DNA from: Saccharothrix sp. NRRL B-16348
Lineage (GTDB): Bacteria; Actinomycetota; Actinomycetes; Mycobacteriales; Pseudonocardiaceae
Assembly (NCBI RefSeq): GCF_001280085.1
Contig: NZ_LGED01000226.1
Span: 1-55,706 of the forward strand
DNA length: 55,706 bases
Reading direction: 5' to 3'
Below, one piece after another: positions 40,465 to 48,778 of the stretch (within the stretch, counting starts at the first letter, position 1; each line of letters opens with the position of its first letter). Below the pieces are notes generated by a model, which was given only the letters and a program-made list of their open reading frames with translations, made no database searches and was not told where the DNA came from. The position numbers and the translations under genes were made by a program.

Positions 40465-41447
40465 ACCAGGTGTTGAGGTGGCTGACCGGTCTCGTCGTCC
40501 TGCCCGGCGCCGTGCTGGCCGCCACCGCTGTGGTGGTGTCGGGCTGGGTGGGCAGACTGCCGGAACGGATCCCCAACAAGGGCGGTGGCGGCAGGCCGGT
40601 GGTCAGCACGCTGGCCACCGAGCCGTTGATCACGGTCGGGCTGAGCGTGATCGCCGGGCTGTGGCTGCTGGGGGTGGTGGCGTTCTTCCTGGCCCGGCTG
40701 CTGCCCGCCCCGGCCGTGCACTGGGCGCGCACCGTGACGCAACTCGTGGTGGCGATCCTGGTCACCGCGCTGTGCGGTGCGCTGCTCCTCGTCCTGGCCT
40801 CGGCCCTGGACGCGCGGAGCCCCGAGGAGGTGCGATCGCCGCCGCTGCCCCTCGCGGTCGGGCTGCCGGTGGTGGTGCTGGCGGTCGGCGCGCTCGCCTT
40901 CGCGTTGGCGGGGCGGCGTTCCTCCGGTCTGCCCGTGGCCGGTTCGCCGCCCGCGGGCGTCGTCCGGCTCCCGCTGGCCGACGGGGAACGCGTGCTGTGG
41001 AGCGAACAACGCGTGCTGCGCCTCGTGATCTGGGCCGCCGCGGCGCAGGCGCTGGTCGGCGTCGTCACGGCGGTGGTGGTCGGGCTCTGGCTGGGTGGCG
41101 AGTTCGCGCCCGTCGGTCTGGTCGCCGTGCTCACCGCGGTGGTGACGCTGGCGGGCAGCCGGTACCGGCTGTCGGTGGACGAGCACGCCGTGCGCGTGGC
41201 CATCGGGCTGTTCCGACGCGAATTCCCCCTGACCGCCGTCGAGCACGCCACGAGTTCCGCCCTGTCCACCGCCGACTGGCTGACGGCCGGGATGCTCAAC
41301 GGCTACGGCACCACGATGGCGCCCACCCCGGGCCCGGCCGTGCGACTGGTGTTCGCCGACGGCAGCAAGTTCACCGTGGGCTGCGAGGACCCCGACACCC
41401 TGGCCGCGCTGATCAACGGCCTGCGTCACCGCCAGCACGTCGCCTAG
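40461..41447 (+). CDS. DUF1648-like membrane protein with C-terminal PH-like domain
   Basis: A 328-aa protein with four or five membrane helices, an N-terminal segment LPERIPNKGGGGRP resembling DUF1648 (which has LPxxIPxHW), and a cytoplasmic C-terminal domain from about residue 225 (SRYRLSVDEHAVRVAIGLFRREFPL ...) like bacterial PH domains. Such proteins are often encoded with YtrA-type regulators. Function is unknown; cell-envelope stress is plausible. GTG 40461 overlaps the regulator's stop. Confidence 0.8.
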   Translation: MNQVLRWLTGLVVLPGAVLAATAVVVSGWVGRLPERIPNKGGGGRPVVSTLATEPLITVGLSVIAGLWLLGVVAFFLARLLPAPAVHWARTVTQLVVAILVTALCGALLLVLASALDARSPEEVRSPPLPLAVGLPVVVLAVGALAFALAGRRSSGLPVAGSPPAGVVRLPLADGERVLWSEQRVLRLVIWAAAAQALVGVVTAVVVGLWLGGEFAPVGLVAVLTAVVTLAGSRYRLSVDEHAVRVAIGLFRREFPLTAVEHATSSALSTADWLTAGMLNGYGTTMAPTPGPAVRLVFADGSKFTVGCEDPDTLAALINGLRHRQHVA

Positions 41448-41460
41448 CTCCTCAGTGGAG

Positions 41461-41479
41461 GGTTCCGCCTGCCGGAACC
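41461..41479. terminator. Hairpin between convergent genes
   Basis: GGTTCCG (41461-41467) pairs exactly with CGGAACC (41473-41479) around CCTGC. It lies 13 bp after the DUF1648-like gene and before the convergent histidine kinase. Confidence 0.6.
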
Positions 41480-41528
41480 GTTGCGGGGCAAGAGAGTTCG
41501 GTCGTGGTGGTGCGCGGAGCGTCCGGTG

Positions 41529-42725
41529 TCAGGGGATTCCGCTCGGCTGCGTCGATCTCCGGTACGCCACCGGGTCGACGGAGTCCGCGAGCGGCAGCAC
41601 GGCGACGAGCCGGAAACCGCCGGTGGGCGTCCGGGCGGTGGTCAGGCTGCCGCCGAGAGCGGCGAGCCGTTCGCGCAGGCCGGACAGGCCGTGTCCGGTG
41701 GACAGCGCGCGGTGGTGGGTGGCGTCGTGGCCGCCGTCGTCGGACACCTCGATCTCGACGTGGTCGGCGGTCCAGGTCAGCAGCACCTCGGCGGACGCGC
41801 CCGTGCCCGCGTGCTTGGTGACGTTGGTCAGCGCTTCCTGCACCACCCGGTACACCGCGAGGTCCACGGCGGGCGCGACCGCCGGCGGATCGCCGGTGAC
41901 GCGCAGATCGACGTGCGGCCCGGCCGCACGGAACGAGTCCAGCAGGGTCGGGAGGTCGGCGGCGCCGGGCTGCGGCTCGGCCGGGTCGCCGTCGGCGCGC
42001 AGGACCTCCAGCATCCGGCGCAGCTCCCCCATCGCGTTCTCGCCCAGGCGCTGGATCGTGTCGAACGCGCCCGCGGCGCGGGTGGGGTCGTGGTCGAGGA
42101 CGCGTCGCCCGCCCGCGGCCTGCAGCACCATCACGGTGACCGCGTGGGAGACCACGTCGTGCAGTTCCCGCGCGATCCGGCCACGCTCCTCGACGACGGC
42201 CTGGCGTGCCTCCAACTGCCGCCGGGCCTCCAACGACCTGGTGTGCTCCCGGCTGGTCCGGACCCACCGGCCGGTCGCCCACACCGACAGGGGCAGCAGG
42301 GTCAGGTACGCGGCGGCCGCGACGTCGACCACGAAGTCTTCCGGTCGGCTGAGGTCGAAGTCGGGGCTGGAGCTGAGGAACGCGTAGAGCAGCGCGCCGG
42401 CCAGTGCCACGCCGGCCACCCGCACCCGGCACCGCTCGGCGACGGTGAACAGGGCGAGGTACACGACGATCTCGGGGCGGAACTCGAAGCCGCTGACGGG
42501 CGCGGCCAACGCGGCCAGCGCCAGCACCACGACGAACACCGCCGGCGGGTGCCGGCGGCGCGTCAGGAGCACGACGAAGATCACCCCCAGGTACCCCAGG
42601 GTGAACCAGAACCGCGGTTCTTCCGGCCGCAGCGGGACGTGCGAGTAGAGCACCACGTCCATGGCGCCCGCCGCCAGGGCGAGCCCGGTGTCCGCGGCGA
42701 CCCGTCCGACGGCGCTCCGCGTCAT
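41529..42725 (-). CDS. Orphan sensor histidine kinase (HisKA_3 type)
   Basis: A 398-aa kinase: five or six membrane helices in the first 170 residues, H-box ERGRIARELHDVVSHAVTVMV with the phosphorylated His, and the ATPase part with NVTKHAG, SDDGG and GHGLSGLRERLAALGG. This is the NarL/DesK-associated class. No response regulator is adjacent on either side, which is unusual. Its ATG overlaps the stop of a 144-aa gene (ATGA), implying a functional pair. Confidence 0.9.
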   Translation of the reverse strand: MTRSAVGRVAADTGLALAAGAMDVVLYSHVPLRPEEPRFWFTLGYLGVIFVVLLTRRRHPPAVFVVVLALAALAAPVSGFEFRPEIVVYLALFTVAERCRVRVAGVALAGALLYAFLSSSPDFDLSRPEDFVVDVAAAAYLTLLPLSVWATGRWVRTSREHTRSLEARRQLEARQAVVEERGRIARELHDVVSHAVTVMVLQAAGGRRVLDHDPTRAAGAFDTIQRLGENAMGELRRMLEVLRADGDPAEPQPGAADLPTLLDSFRAAGPHVDLRVTGDPPAVAPAVDLAVYRVVQEALTNVTKHAGTGASAEVLLTWTADHVEIEVSDDGGHDATHHRALSTGHGLSGLRERLAALGGSLTTARTPTGGFRLVAVLPLADSVDPVAYRRSTQPSGIP

Positions 42726-43156
42726 GGGCAACGAGCGCAGTTGACGATGTTGTGCTTCGCGCACGCCCGGTCGCCAGGGGGCACCGGCCCGCCGGTGGCT
42801 TCGAACGCCGCGCGCACGTCACCGCCGTGGGCGGCGATCGCGGCCTCCAGCACGACCGGCTCGGGCATCACCGCGTTCGGCGCGTGCCGCGACGCCGTGG
42901 CGAGGTCGAGGACGGCGAACTCCGCTCCCGCGAGCCGCACGGCGTTCACCCCGGCCATCGGGATGCGTTCGATCGGGCTCTCGTCCTCCCCGGCGAGCAC
43001 GATCGCGACGGCGAGGCTGCCGTCCAGCAGGCCGGGCGGCGGGTCGGGCACCACGACCCGGGTCGGTTCGACCAGCCAGCCGGTGGCGACGCGGCTTCCC
43101 CCGGCCCGCGGCGCGCCCTCCTCCTCGATGGAAACGACCACGCGTTCTGCCGTCAT
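42722..43156 (-). CDS. 144-aa protein coupled to histidine kinase, degenerate trypsin-like
   Basis: The segment GGSRVATGWLVEPTRVVVPDP resembles the first strands of trypsin-like proteases, but the TAAHC catalytic-His motif is absent (VVPDP instead), and LAGAEFAVLDLATASRH resembles the strand with the catalytic Asp region. The chain ends in CAKHNIVNCARCP, a compact three-Cys/one-His cluster that could bind a metal. There is no signal peptide. ATG 43154-43156 follows AGGGGG. It overlaps the kinase start, so it may be a cytoplasmic modulator. I do not recognise a described family with confidence. Confidence 0.65.
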   Translation of the reverse strand: MTAERVVVSIEEEGAPRAGGSRVATGWLVEPTRVVVPDPPPGLLDGSLAVAIVLAGEDESPIERIPMAGVNAVRLAGAEFAVLDLATASRHAPNAVMPEPVVLEAAIAAHGGDVRAAFEATGGPVPPGDRACAKHNIVNCARCP

Positions 43157-43288
43157 GACTACCCCCTGGGCATGTGCGTTCGAGTCGTGGATGAGAACAG
43201 CACGGTGAAGGGGTCCTATCCTCCGACTCCGGGCGGACCTTTGGGCATCCCCGAATGGAGTTACCTCGAACGTGTGACAACCCGATCG

Positions 43289-43310
43289 TGTGACATGGAC
43301 CCATGACACA
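43289..43310. promoter_or_regulatory. Near-perfect 22-bp palindrome upstream of 144-aa/kinase operon
   Basis: TGTGACATGG (43289-43298) and CCATGACACA (43301-43310) are complementary at 9 of 10 positions around AC. GTGTGACA also occurs at 43272-43279. It lies between the SulP gene end and the 144-aa gene, about 130 bp before the latter's start. Confidence 0.5.
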
Positions 43311-43350
43311 TCGTGGTGAAGTTCGCGACCGAGGACGCCTTCGCCGCGGA

Positions 43351-44958
43351 TCAGGGCAGGAGGTCCCGCTCTCGCAGGAGGGCGCGGGCGTGGTCGATGG
43401 CGTCGGGCGTGTGGTCGAACACGCGCAGGTCCAGTGTGTCCAGTGCGCGCCGGTGCTCGTCGCGCACACCGGAGACCAGGACGGTGATGCCGCGGTGTTC
43501 CAGGCGCCGCACGGCATCGCGCAGCACCTGCACCCCGGTGGCGTCGACGGCGGACAACCGCGACATCCGCAGGATCACCACCGCCACCGGGGCGATCTCC
43601 GTCAGCTCCAGCAGGAAGCGGTGGGCGGCGGCGAACAGCAGCGGGCCGTCGAGGCGGTAGGCGACGATGTGCTGGGCGAGCAGCGCCCGTTCCTCCTCGC
43701 GGTGGTCGCCCGGTTCCAGGGGGACCTCCTCCAGGCGTGCGGTCCGCGACACCGCGCGCAGGGCGAACACGCCGGCGAGCACGAGGCCGACGATGACGGC
43801 GGTGACGAGGTCCAGCACGAGCGTGGCCACGGCGGTCAGCGCGAGCACAGCGGTGTCGGAGCGGCCGGCGCGAGCCAGCGCGCGCACCGAGCCGACCTCG
43901 ACCATGCGGATCGCCGTGGCCAGCAGCACGCCGGCGAGCACCGCGAGCGGGACACCGGCCACCCACGGCGCGGCGACCACGACGATCAGCAGGAGCACCA
44001 CGGCGTGGGTGAGGGCGGCGAGCCGGGACGTCGCGCCGGAGCGGACGTTGACCGCCGTGCGCGCGATGGCCGCCGTGGCGGGCACACCGCCGAACAGCGG
44101 CGCGACCAGGTTCGCCAAGCCCTGGCCGAACAGCTCGCGATCCGGGTCGTGCCGCTGGTTGACGCTCATCCCGTCGGCCACCGCGGCCGACAGCAGGCTC
44201 TCCAGCGCGGCGAGCGCGGCCACCGCCACCGCCGACGGCAGCAGCGACCACAGCGCGCCGAAGTCCAGGAACCCCAGCGACGGTGCGGGCAGCGCCGCCG
44301 GCAGCGCCCCGATCGTGGCCACGGGCAGCGCCGCCGACTGCGCGACGACCGTCGCCACGACGACCGCGGGCAACGAGAACGGCACACCCGGACGCCACCG
44401 GGCGCCCAAGAGCATCACCACGACGACGCCGGCCGCGAGCGCGACGGCCTCCCAGCGCGGCGCGGCGGCGAAGTCCGCGAAGGCCTCGACGGCGCCGAGC
44501 ACCACGTGGTCCTCGTCCGGTGCGGCCACCCCCAAAGCCGCGGGCACCTGCTGCAGCGCGATCACCGCCGCGATGCCGATCGTGAAGCCCTCCACCACCG
44601 GCACGGGCACGTACCGCATGTAGCGGCCCGCGCGGGCGACCGCGAGCAGCACCAGCAGGATCCCGGCCAGCAGCCCCACGGTGAGCACACCGTCCACGCC
44701 GTAGCGCGCGACGATCGGCACGAGCACGACCGTCATCGCACCGGTGGGGCCGGACACCTGGAGGCTGGAGCCGCCGAACACCGCGGCCAGCGCACCCGCC
44801 ACGACGGCCGTGACGAGACCGGACGCCGCGCCGAGCCCGGAGGCGACGCCGAACCCGAGGGCGAGCGGCAGGGCCACGATCGCGACCGTCACCCCGGCCA
44901 CGAGGTCTCGACGCGTCGCGCCGGCCCAGTCGGCTCTGGCGGGCAGGAACACCGTCAC
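43351..44958 (-). CDS. SulP-family anion transporter with STAS domain
   Basis: A 535-aa SulP transporter: RRDLVAGVTVAIVALPLALGF at the start, about 12 membrane segments, SGPTGAMTVVLVPI, and a C-terminal STAS domain from about residue 430 (YRLDGPLLFAAAHRFL ... LSAVDATGVQVL). The substrate may be bicarbonate, sulfate or another anion. Its GTG overlaps the ArsR stop by 4 bp, so it is co-transcribed with and probably repressed by that regulator. Confidence 0.9.
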   Translation of the reverse strand: MTVFLPARADWAGATRRDLVAGVTVAIVALPLALGFGVASGLGAASGLVTAVVAGALAAVFGGSSLQVSGPTGAMTVVLVPIVARYGVDGVLTVGLLAGILLVLLAVARAGRYMRYVPVPVVEGFTIGIAAVIALQQVPAALGVAAPDEDHVVLGAVEAFADFAAAPRWEAVALAAGVVVVMLLGARWRPGVPFSLPAVVVATVVAQSAALPVATIGALPAALPAPSLGFLDFGALWSLLPSAVAVAALAALESLLSAAVADGMSVNQRHDPDRELFGQGLANLVAPLFGGVPATAAIARTAVNVRSGATSRLAALTHAVVLLLIVVVAAPWVAGVPLAVLAGVLLATAIRMVEVGSVRALARAGRSDTAVLALTAVATLVLDLVTAVIVGLVLAGVFALRAVSRTARLEEVPLEPGDHREEERALLAQHIVAYRLDGPLLFAAAHRFLLELTEIAPVAVVILRMSRLSAVDATGVQVLRDAVRRLEHRGITVLVSGVRDEHRRALDTLDLRVFDHTPDAIDHARALLRERDLLP

Positions 44959-45290
44959 GCCCGCTCCTCCTCGCGCAGCATCGCCAGCAGCTCGTTCTGC
45001 CCGGCCAGCAGGCCGGCGAGGACCCGGCGCGCGACGCGGAGCAGCTCGGCCACGTCGTCGCTGGTCAGCGCGTAGACCACGGTCGTGCCGTCACGGGTCG
45101 CCGTGACGATCCCCGAGCGGCGCAGCACCGCCAGCTGGGCCGAGAGGCTGGACGCCTCGATCCCGATGTCGGCCAGCAGGTCGCGCACCGGCTTGGGGCC
45201 GTCCTGGAGCAGTTCGAGCACCCTGATGCGCACCGGGTGCCCGAGCATCCGGAAGAACTCCGCCTTGGCCTGGTGCAGCGGAAGGGGCAC
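44955..45290 (-). CDS. ArsR-family regulator of SulP transporter
   Basis: A 111-aa winged-helix protein: HPVRIRVLELLQDGPKPVRDLLADIGIEASSLSAQLAVLRRSGIV. It has no cysteine at all, so a thiol-based metal or persulfide sensor is excluded; ligand unknown. GTG 45288-45290 with CCGGAGG upstream. A 10-bp-arm palindrome sits just upstream in the gap to the divergent HPF-like gene. Overlap with SulP indicates an operon. Confidence 0.88.
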   Translation of the reverse strand: MPLPLHQAKAEFFRMLGHPVRIRVLELLQDGPKPVRDLLADIGIEASSLSAQLAVLRRSGIVTATRDGTTVVYALTSDDVAELLRVARRVLAGLLAGQNELLAMLREEERA

Positions 45291-45303
45291 GACGGCCTCC
45301 GGC

Positions 45304-45333
45304 GAGTTGAAGACTTGAAGAGTTCTTCAACTC
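45304..45333. promoter_or_regulatory. ArsR operator with 10-bp perfect arms
   Basis: GAGTTGAAGA (45304-45313) and TCTTCAACTC (45324-45333) are exact complements around ten bases. It lies 14 bp before the ArsR start and next to a CTACAA -10-like sequence (45333-45338) for the divergent gene. Confidence 0.75.
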
Positions 45334-45417
45334 TACAACATGGCACCGACGGCCGAGCCGGTCCACGTGCGGGCCTCGGGCACTGCCGACCGGCACGGCG
45401 AGGAGGAGGGTGGAGGC

Positions 45418-45714
45418 ATGAGCCACGTGCACGAGATCGCCAACATCCGGGTCGACCTGGCCACCGGGCTGCCCGGGGAAGCCGCGGAGTACGCCCGGAC
45501 CAAGGTCACCGCCATCGCCAAGTACTCCCCCGCCGACATCTCCTACGCCAAGGTGCGGCTGAGCACCGACGGGCCGCGGCTGGTGGTGGCGCACGCGTCG
45601 CTGGACGTCAACGGGACGCCGGTGAACGCCGACGCGAACGCGGCGACCTACCACGAGGCCGTGGACCTGCTGCACGACAAGTTGCAGCACCTACTGGCCG
45701 CCATGGGCCGCTGA
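45418..45714 (+). CDS. HPF/RaiA-like ribosome-associated protein, short form
   Basis: A 98-aa protein with the beta-alpha-beta-beta-beta-alpha pattern of hibernation-promoting factors: an EYARTKVTAIAKYSP helix, ISYAKVRLSTDGPRLVVAHASLDVNGTPV strands, and the AVDLLHDKLQHLL helix. It lacks the C-terminal dimer domain of long HPF. HPF proteins bind the 30S decoding site in resting or stressed cells. ATG 45418 follows purine-rich GAGGAGGG (45401-45408). It is divergent from ArsR-SulP and shares the operator region. Confidence 0.8.
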   Translation: MSHVHEIANIRVDLATGLPGEAAEYARTKVTAIAKYSPADISYAKVRLSTDGPRLVVAHASLDVNGTPVNADANAATYHEAVDLLHDKLQHLLAAMGR

Positions 45715-45738
45715 ACGCCGGCCGCCGCGGCGCGACGG

Positions 45739-46359
45739 TCAGGCCGTCGTGCCGCGGTGGCGCTGGTAGTGGCGGGCGGAGCGGGCGCGGTTGCCGCAGC
45801 CTGCCGAGCACCACTCCCGGCGGGGGTGGTTCTTGACGAAGTACAGGACGCAGCCCGGCCCGAAGCAGGCGCGCAGCTGGAGCCGGTCGTCCCGGCTGAA
45901 GAGCGCGACGGCGTCCTCGGCGATGGCGGAGACGGCGGCGGACGCGGCCTGCCCGCTGGTGCGCACGTGACGTGAGGGCGCCTGGCCCGGCGTCCAGGAC
46001 AGCACCGACCAGCGCGGCGTGTCACCGGCGGCCCGGTTGAGCGCGGTCACGGCCGCTTCGAGGTCGCGCACCCCGGAGGCCGCCGCCGGGCGCCGGTCCT
46101 CGGTGGCCTCGGCGGCCAGCCGGCGCAGGGCGTCACGCAGGCCGACCAGGCGTTGGCCGAGGCCGTCGAGGTCGGACGCGGTGAGCCCGTCCAGGTCGCC
46201 GGGGGTCAGCAGGTCCGTCCGGGCGCACACGGCGTGCAGCCAGGCCCGGGTGTGGTCGCGATCGCGCAGCGCGTCGTGCACGCCGTCCCGGTCGGCCCAG
46301 ACGGTGTTCATCAACTCCACCGGCAGCGGTTCGCCCAACAGCGGCGCATCCGTGTCCAT
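45739..46359 (-). CDS. CGNR zinc-finger (ABATE-domain) regulator
   Basis: A 206-aa protein. The N-terminal ABATE domain (PLPVELMNTVWADRDGVHDAL) is a putative ligand-binding part; the C-terminal zinc finger has two Cys pairs CFGPGC and CSAGC ending in CGNRARSARHYQRHR, the family signature, thought to bind DNA. ATG 46357-46359 is the first good start; the longer upstream frame lacks support. It is divergent from an AhpD-like/PNPOx-like operon, which it probably controls. Confidence 0.88.
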   Translation of the reverse strand: MDTDAPLLGEPLPVELMNTVWADRDGVHDALRDRDHTRAWLHAVCARTDLLTPGDLDGLTASDLDGLGQRLVGLRDALRRLAAEATEDRRPAAASGVRDLEAAVTALNRAAGDTPRWSVLSWTPGQAPSRHVRTSGQAASAAVSAIAEDAVALFSRDDRLQLRACFGPGCVLYFVKNHPRREWCSAGCGNRARSARHYQRHRGTTA

Positions 46360-46499
46360 GCGGTCGAGGCTAGCGCACTTCTGACGGTTGAAGCAGCCTT
46401 CATCCGTTTGACAACGAACGCGGGCGCGTGCCATGGTCCTTCTAACGGTTACTGACCCACCTAAGCGTCAGAACCACCGCCCGAAGGAGTGCTGCCCGC

Positions 46500-47048
46500 A
46501 TGACCGGTTTCACCCCCGTCGACCCCGCCACCGCGACCGGCACGGCGGCCGAGCTGCTCGCCGACGTGCAGAAAGCCCTCGGCGTGACGCCGAACATGAC
46601 CAAGGTGATGGCCAACAGCCCCGCGCTGCTCCAGGGCTACCTGGCCCTGTCCGGTGCACTGGCAGGCGGTGTGCTGCCCGCTCCGGTCCGCGAACGCCTG
46701 GCGCTGGCCACCGCCGAGTACAACGGCTGCGGGTACTGCCTGTCGGCCCACACCTACATCGGCGCGCACATCGCCAAGGTCGACGCCGACGAGTTGGAGG
46801 CGGCCCGGGACGCCAAGTCGTCCGACCCGCGCACCGGGGCGCTGCTGGCCCTGTCCGACGCCGTCGCCCGCGGTCGCGGACGGGTCGAGGAGGGGGTCCT
46901 CCAGGCCGCGCGTGACGCCGGCGCCACCGACGCCGAGATCGGCGAGGTCGTCGGCCACCTGGCCTTGAACGTGCTGACCAACTACTTCAACATCCTCGCC
47001 CGGGTCGACAACGACTGGCCCGTGGTCACCCCGCGCGGGACGGCCTGA
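46500..47048 (+). CDS. Carboxymuconolactone decarboxylase / AhpD-like protein
   Basis: A 182-aa AhpD-fold protein. The redox motif is NGCGYCLSAH (CxxC near residues 80-83) preceded by the glutamate of TAEYNG, typical of AhpD-like peroxidase-associated disulfide reductases. It probably acts against alkyl peroxides or electrophiles. AAGGAG at 46485-46490 precedes ATG 46500. It is followed 6 bp later by a PNPOx-like gene and divergent from CGNR. Confidence 0.88.
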   Translation: MTGFTPVDPATATGTAAELLADVQKALGVTPNMTKVMANSPALLQGYLALSGALAGGVLPAPVRERLALATAEYNGCGYCLSAHTYIGAHIAKVDADELEAARDAKSSDPRTGALLALSDAVARGRGRVEEGVLQAARDAGATDAEIGEVVGHLALNVLTNYFNILARVDNDWPVVTPRGTA

Positions 47049-47054
47049 TCCACG

Positions 47055-48008
47055 ATGACCGACCCGGCACGCGTCGACACCGCGGGCTTCCACGCGGGCG
47101 AGCTGGCCGTGCAGCGCCGGGCGGGCGTCTCCAGGGACGCCGCCCGGCTCTCGGCCATGGTCGCCCCCGCCCGACTGGGTGCGGGGGCGGCGCGGTTCCT
47201 CGCGGAGCGGACCTTCGCCGCGATCACCGCACGCGACACCGACGGCACGCTGTGGCTCTCCCCGCTCACCGGCCCGCCGGGGTTCCTCCACGTCGACTCC
47301 CCGGCCTCCCTCACGGCGCGGACGTCGCCGGCCGAGGGCGATCCGCTCCACGACCTGCCCGCGGACCAGCCGGTGGGGCTGATCGCGGTCGAGTTCGCCC
47401 TCCGCAGGCGCCTGCGCGTCAACGGCACCCTGGCCGACTCCGGGGACGACGGGCTACGCGTCGACGTGCACCAGGCGTTCGGCAACTGCCCCCAGTACAT
47501 CCAGGCACGGCGCCTGCGCGGCACACCCGCCGCGCTCCGGAGCGCCGCGCCGGTCCGACGCGGGACGAGCCTCGCGCCGGACGACGTCGACCTGATCCGC
47601 CGCTCCGACACGTTCCTGGTCGGCACCACCCACCCCACCCGCGGCAACGACGCCTCGCACCGCGGCGGAGCCCCCGGGTTCGTGCGCGTCGAGGGCGGAG
47701 GGCTGTGGTGGCCCGACTACTCGGGCAACAACATGTTCACCACGCTCGGCAACATCCACGCCGACCCCGATGCCGCGCTGCTCTTCTGCGACTTCACCAC
47801 CGGCCACACCCTGCACCTGTCCGGCCGGGCCGAGGTGGAGTGGACCCGTCCGGGCGCCCCCGGCGACGACGACCACACCGGGCGGCGCGTCCACTTCACC
47901 CCTCGGCACGTGGTCGCCGGCCGACTGCTGCCGCTGCGGGCCGACTCCGTGGTCCCCGCCCCGGACAACCCACGGCTCACCGCACCACCACAGGCAACTG
48001 CGCCGTGA
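47055..48008 (+). CDS. Pyridoxamine 5'-phosphate oxidase-like flavoprotein
   Basis: A 317-aa protein of the PNPOx-like split-barrel superfamily, longer than simple members. The visible features are FLAERTFAAITARDTDGTLWLSPL at the N-terminus, FGNCPQYIQARR in the middle and GNIHADPDAALLFCDFTTGHTLHLSGRAEV in the second barrel. These proteins bind FMN or F420 and reduce small molecules. With the adjacent AhpD-like gene it forms a small redox operon controlled by CGNR. Confidence 0.83.
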   Translation: MTDPARVDTAGFHAGELAVQRRAGVSRDAARLSAMVAPARLGAGAARFLAERTFAAITARDTDGTLWLSPLTGPPGFLHVDSPASLTARTSPAEGDPLHDLPADQPVGLIAVEFALRRRLRVNGTLADSGDDGLRVDVHQAFGNCPQYIQARRLRGTPAALRSAAPVRRGTSLAPDDVDLIRRSDTFLVGTTHPTRGNDASHRGGAPGFVRVEGGGLWWPDYSGNNMFTTLGNIHADPDAALLFCDFTTGHTLHLSGRAEVEWTRPGAPGDDDHTGRRVHFTPRHVVAGRLLPLRADSVVPAPDNPRLTAPPQATAP

Positions 48009-48073
48009 CCTGTGGCGAACGCCCGGCCGGTGTCCTCGGGCAGGGCGGAACCTCCGTTCGGATCGCAACGCAA

Positions 48074-48111
48074 GGAGCGGCAGGCCGGCTTCACCGGCGG
48101 CCTGCCGCTCC
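48074..48111. terminator. Bidirectional terminator, 13-bp stem
   Basis: GGAGCGGCAGGCC (48074-48086) pairs exactly with GGCCTGCCGCTCC (48099-48111); the 12-base loop can itself form GCCGG/CCGGC pairing. It lies between the convergent PNPOx-like gene and espG. Confidence 0.8.
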
Positions 48112-48121
48112 ACGGTCCCGG

Positions 48122-48778
48122 TCAGTCGCCGATGCGGCCAAGCCACTCCCTGATGATCGGACGTGCCGCCGGCGTGGCGTGCACCCAGCCCTGGCCCCGG
48201 TTGTCGACGTAGCGGACCACCAGCCAGCGGCCGTCCGGGCAGTCGATCGTGGTGAGGAACGACTCCGAGCGCCGGCGCCGCCCGTACCGGTCGCGCTTGG
48301 CCGCGTAGAGCTTCGCGACGCCCGTGCGCGAACGCTGCATCAGCTCGACCAGCGGCCGTGACGTCGACGCCTCCTCGGCACGGGCGTTGATCGACGAACC
48401 CCGGCCCGGCCGCAGCTCCGGCAGGCACGCGACGAGCCGGTCCGACGGGTCACCGTGCAACGCGTCGATCCGCACGTGACCGTTGTCCCGCAACGCGAAG
48501 ACGCCGTGCCGACCGGCCGTGGCGGCGACGACCGGCAGCGTCACCTCGCGGTTGAACGCGATCCAGCCGAAGCACTCGAAGTCCGCGAACGCGAGCAGCC
48601 GCAACGCCTCCAGCGCCTCGTCGACGCGCACGCCCTCGCGGTACAGCGCGTGCTCGACCTCCAGGGTGTTGGCCTCGGCGGGCGGCACGTGCAGCACGGT
48701 GTGGTGCTCGCCGAGGTCGTCGTGGTGCCACAGCACGTCGAACTCCGTGTCGGACAAGACCACCGGTTCTCGCAGCAT
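48122..48778 (-). CDS. espG: ESX secretion-associated chaperone EspG
   Basis: A 218-aa EspG-family protein (MLREPVVLSDTEFDVLWHHDDLGEHHTVL ... start, WIAFNREVTLPVVAATAGRHGVFALRD in the middle, WLVVRYVDNRGQGWVHATPA near the end). In mycobacteria EspG binds PE-PPE pairs in the cytosol and keeps them soluble for type VII secretion. Its start overlaps the PPE-like stop by one base, so it is the third gene of an operon with its likely clients. Confidence 0.87.
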   Translation of the reverse strand: MLREPVVLSDTEFDVLWHHDDLGEHHTVLHVPPAEANTLEVEHALYREGVRVDEALEALRLLAFADFECFGWIAFNREVTLPVVAATAGRHGVFALRDNGHVRIDALHGDPSDRLVACLPELRPGRGSSINARAEEASTSRPLVELMQRSRTGVAKLYAAKRDRYGRRRRSESFLTTIDCPDGRWLVVRYVDNRGQGWVHATPAARPIIREWLGRIGD

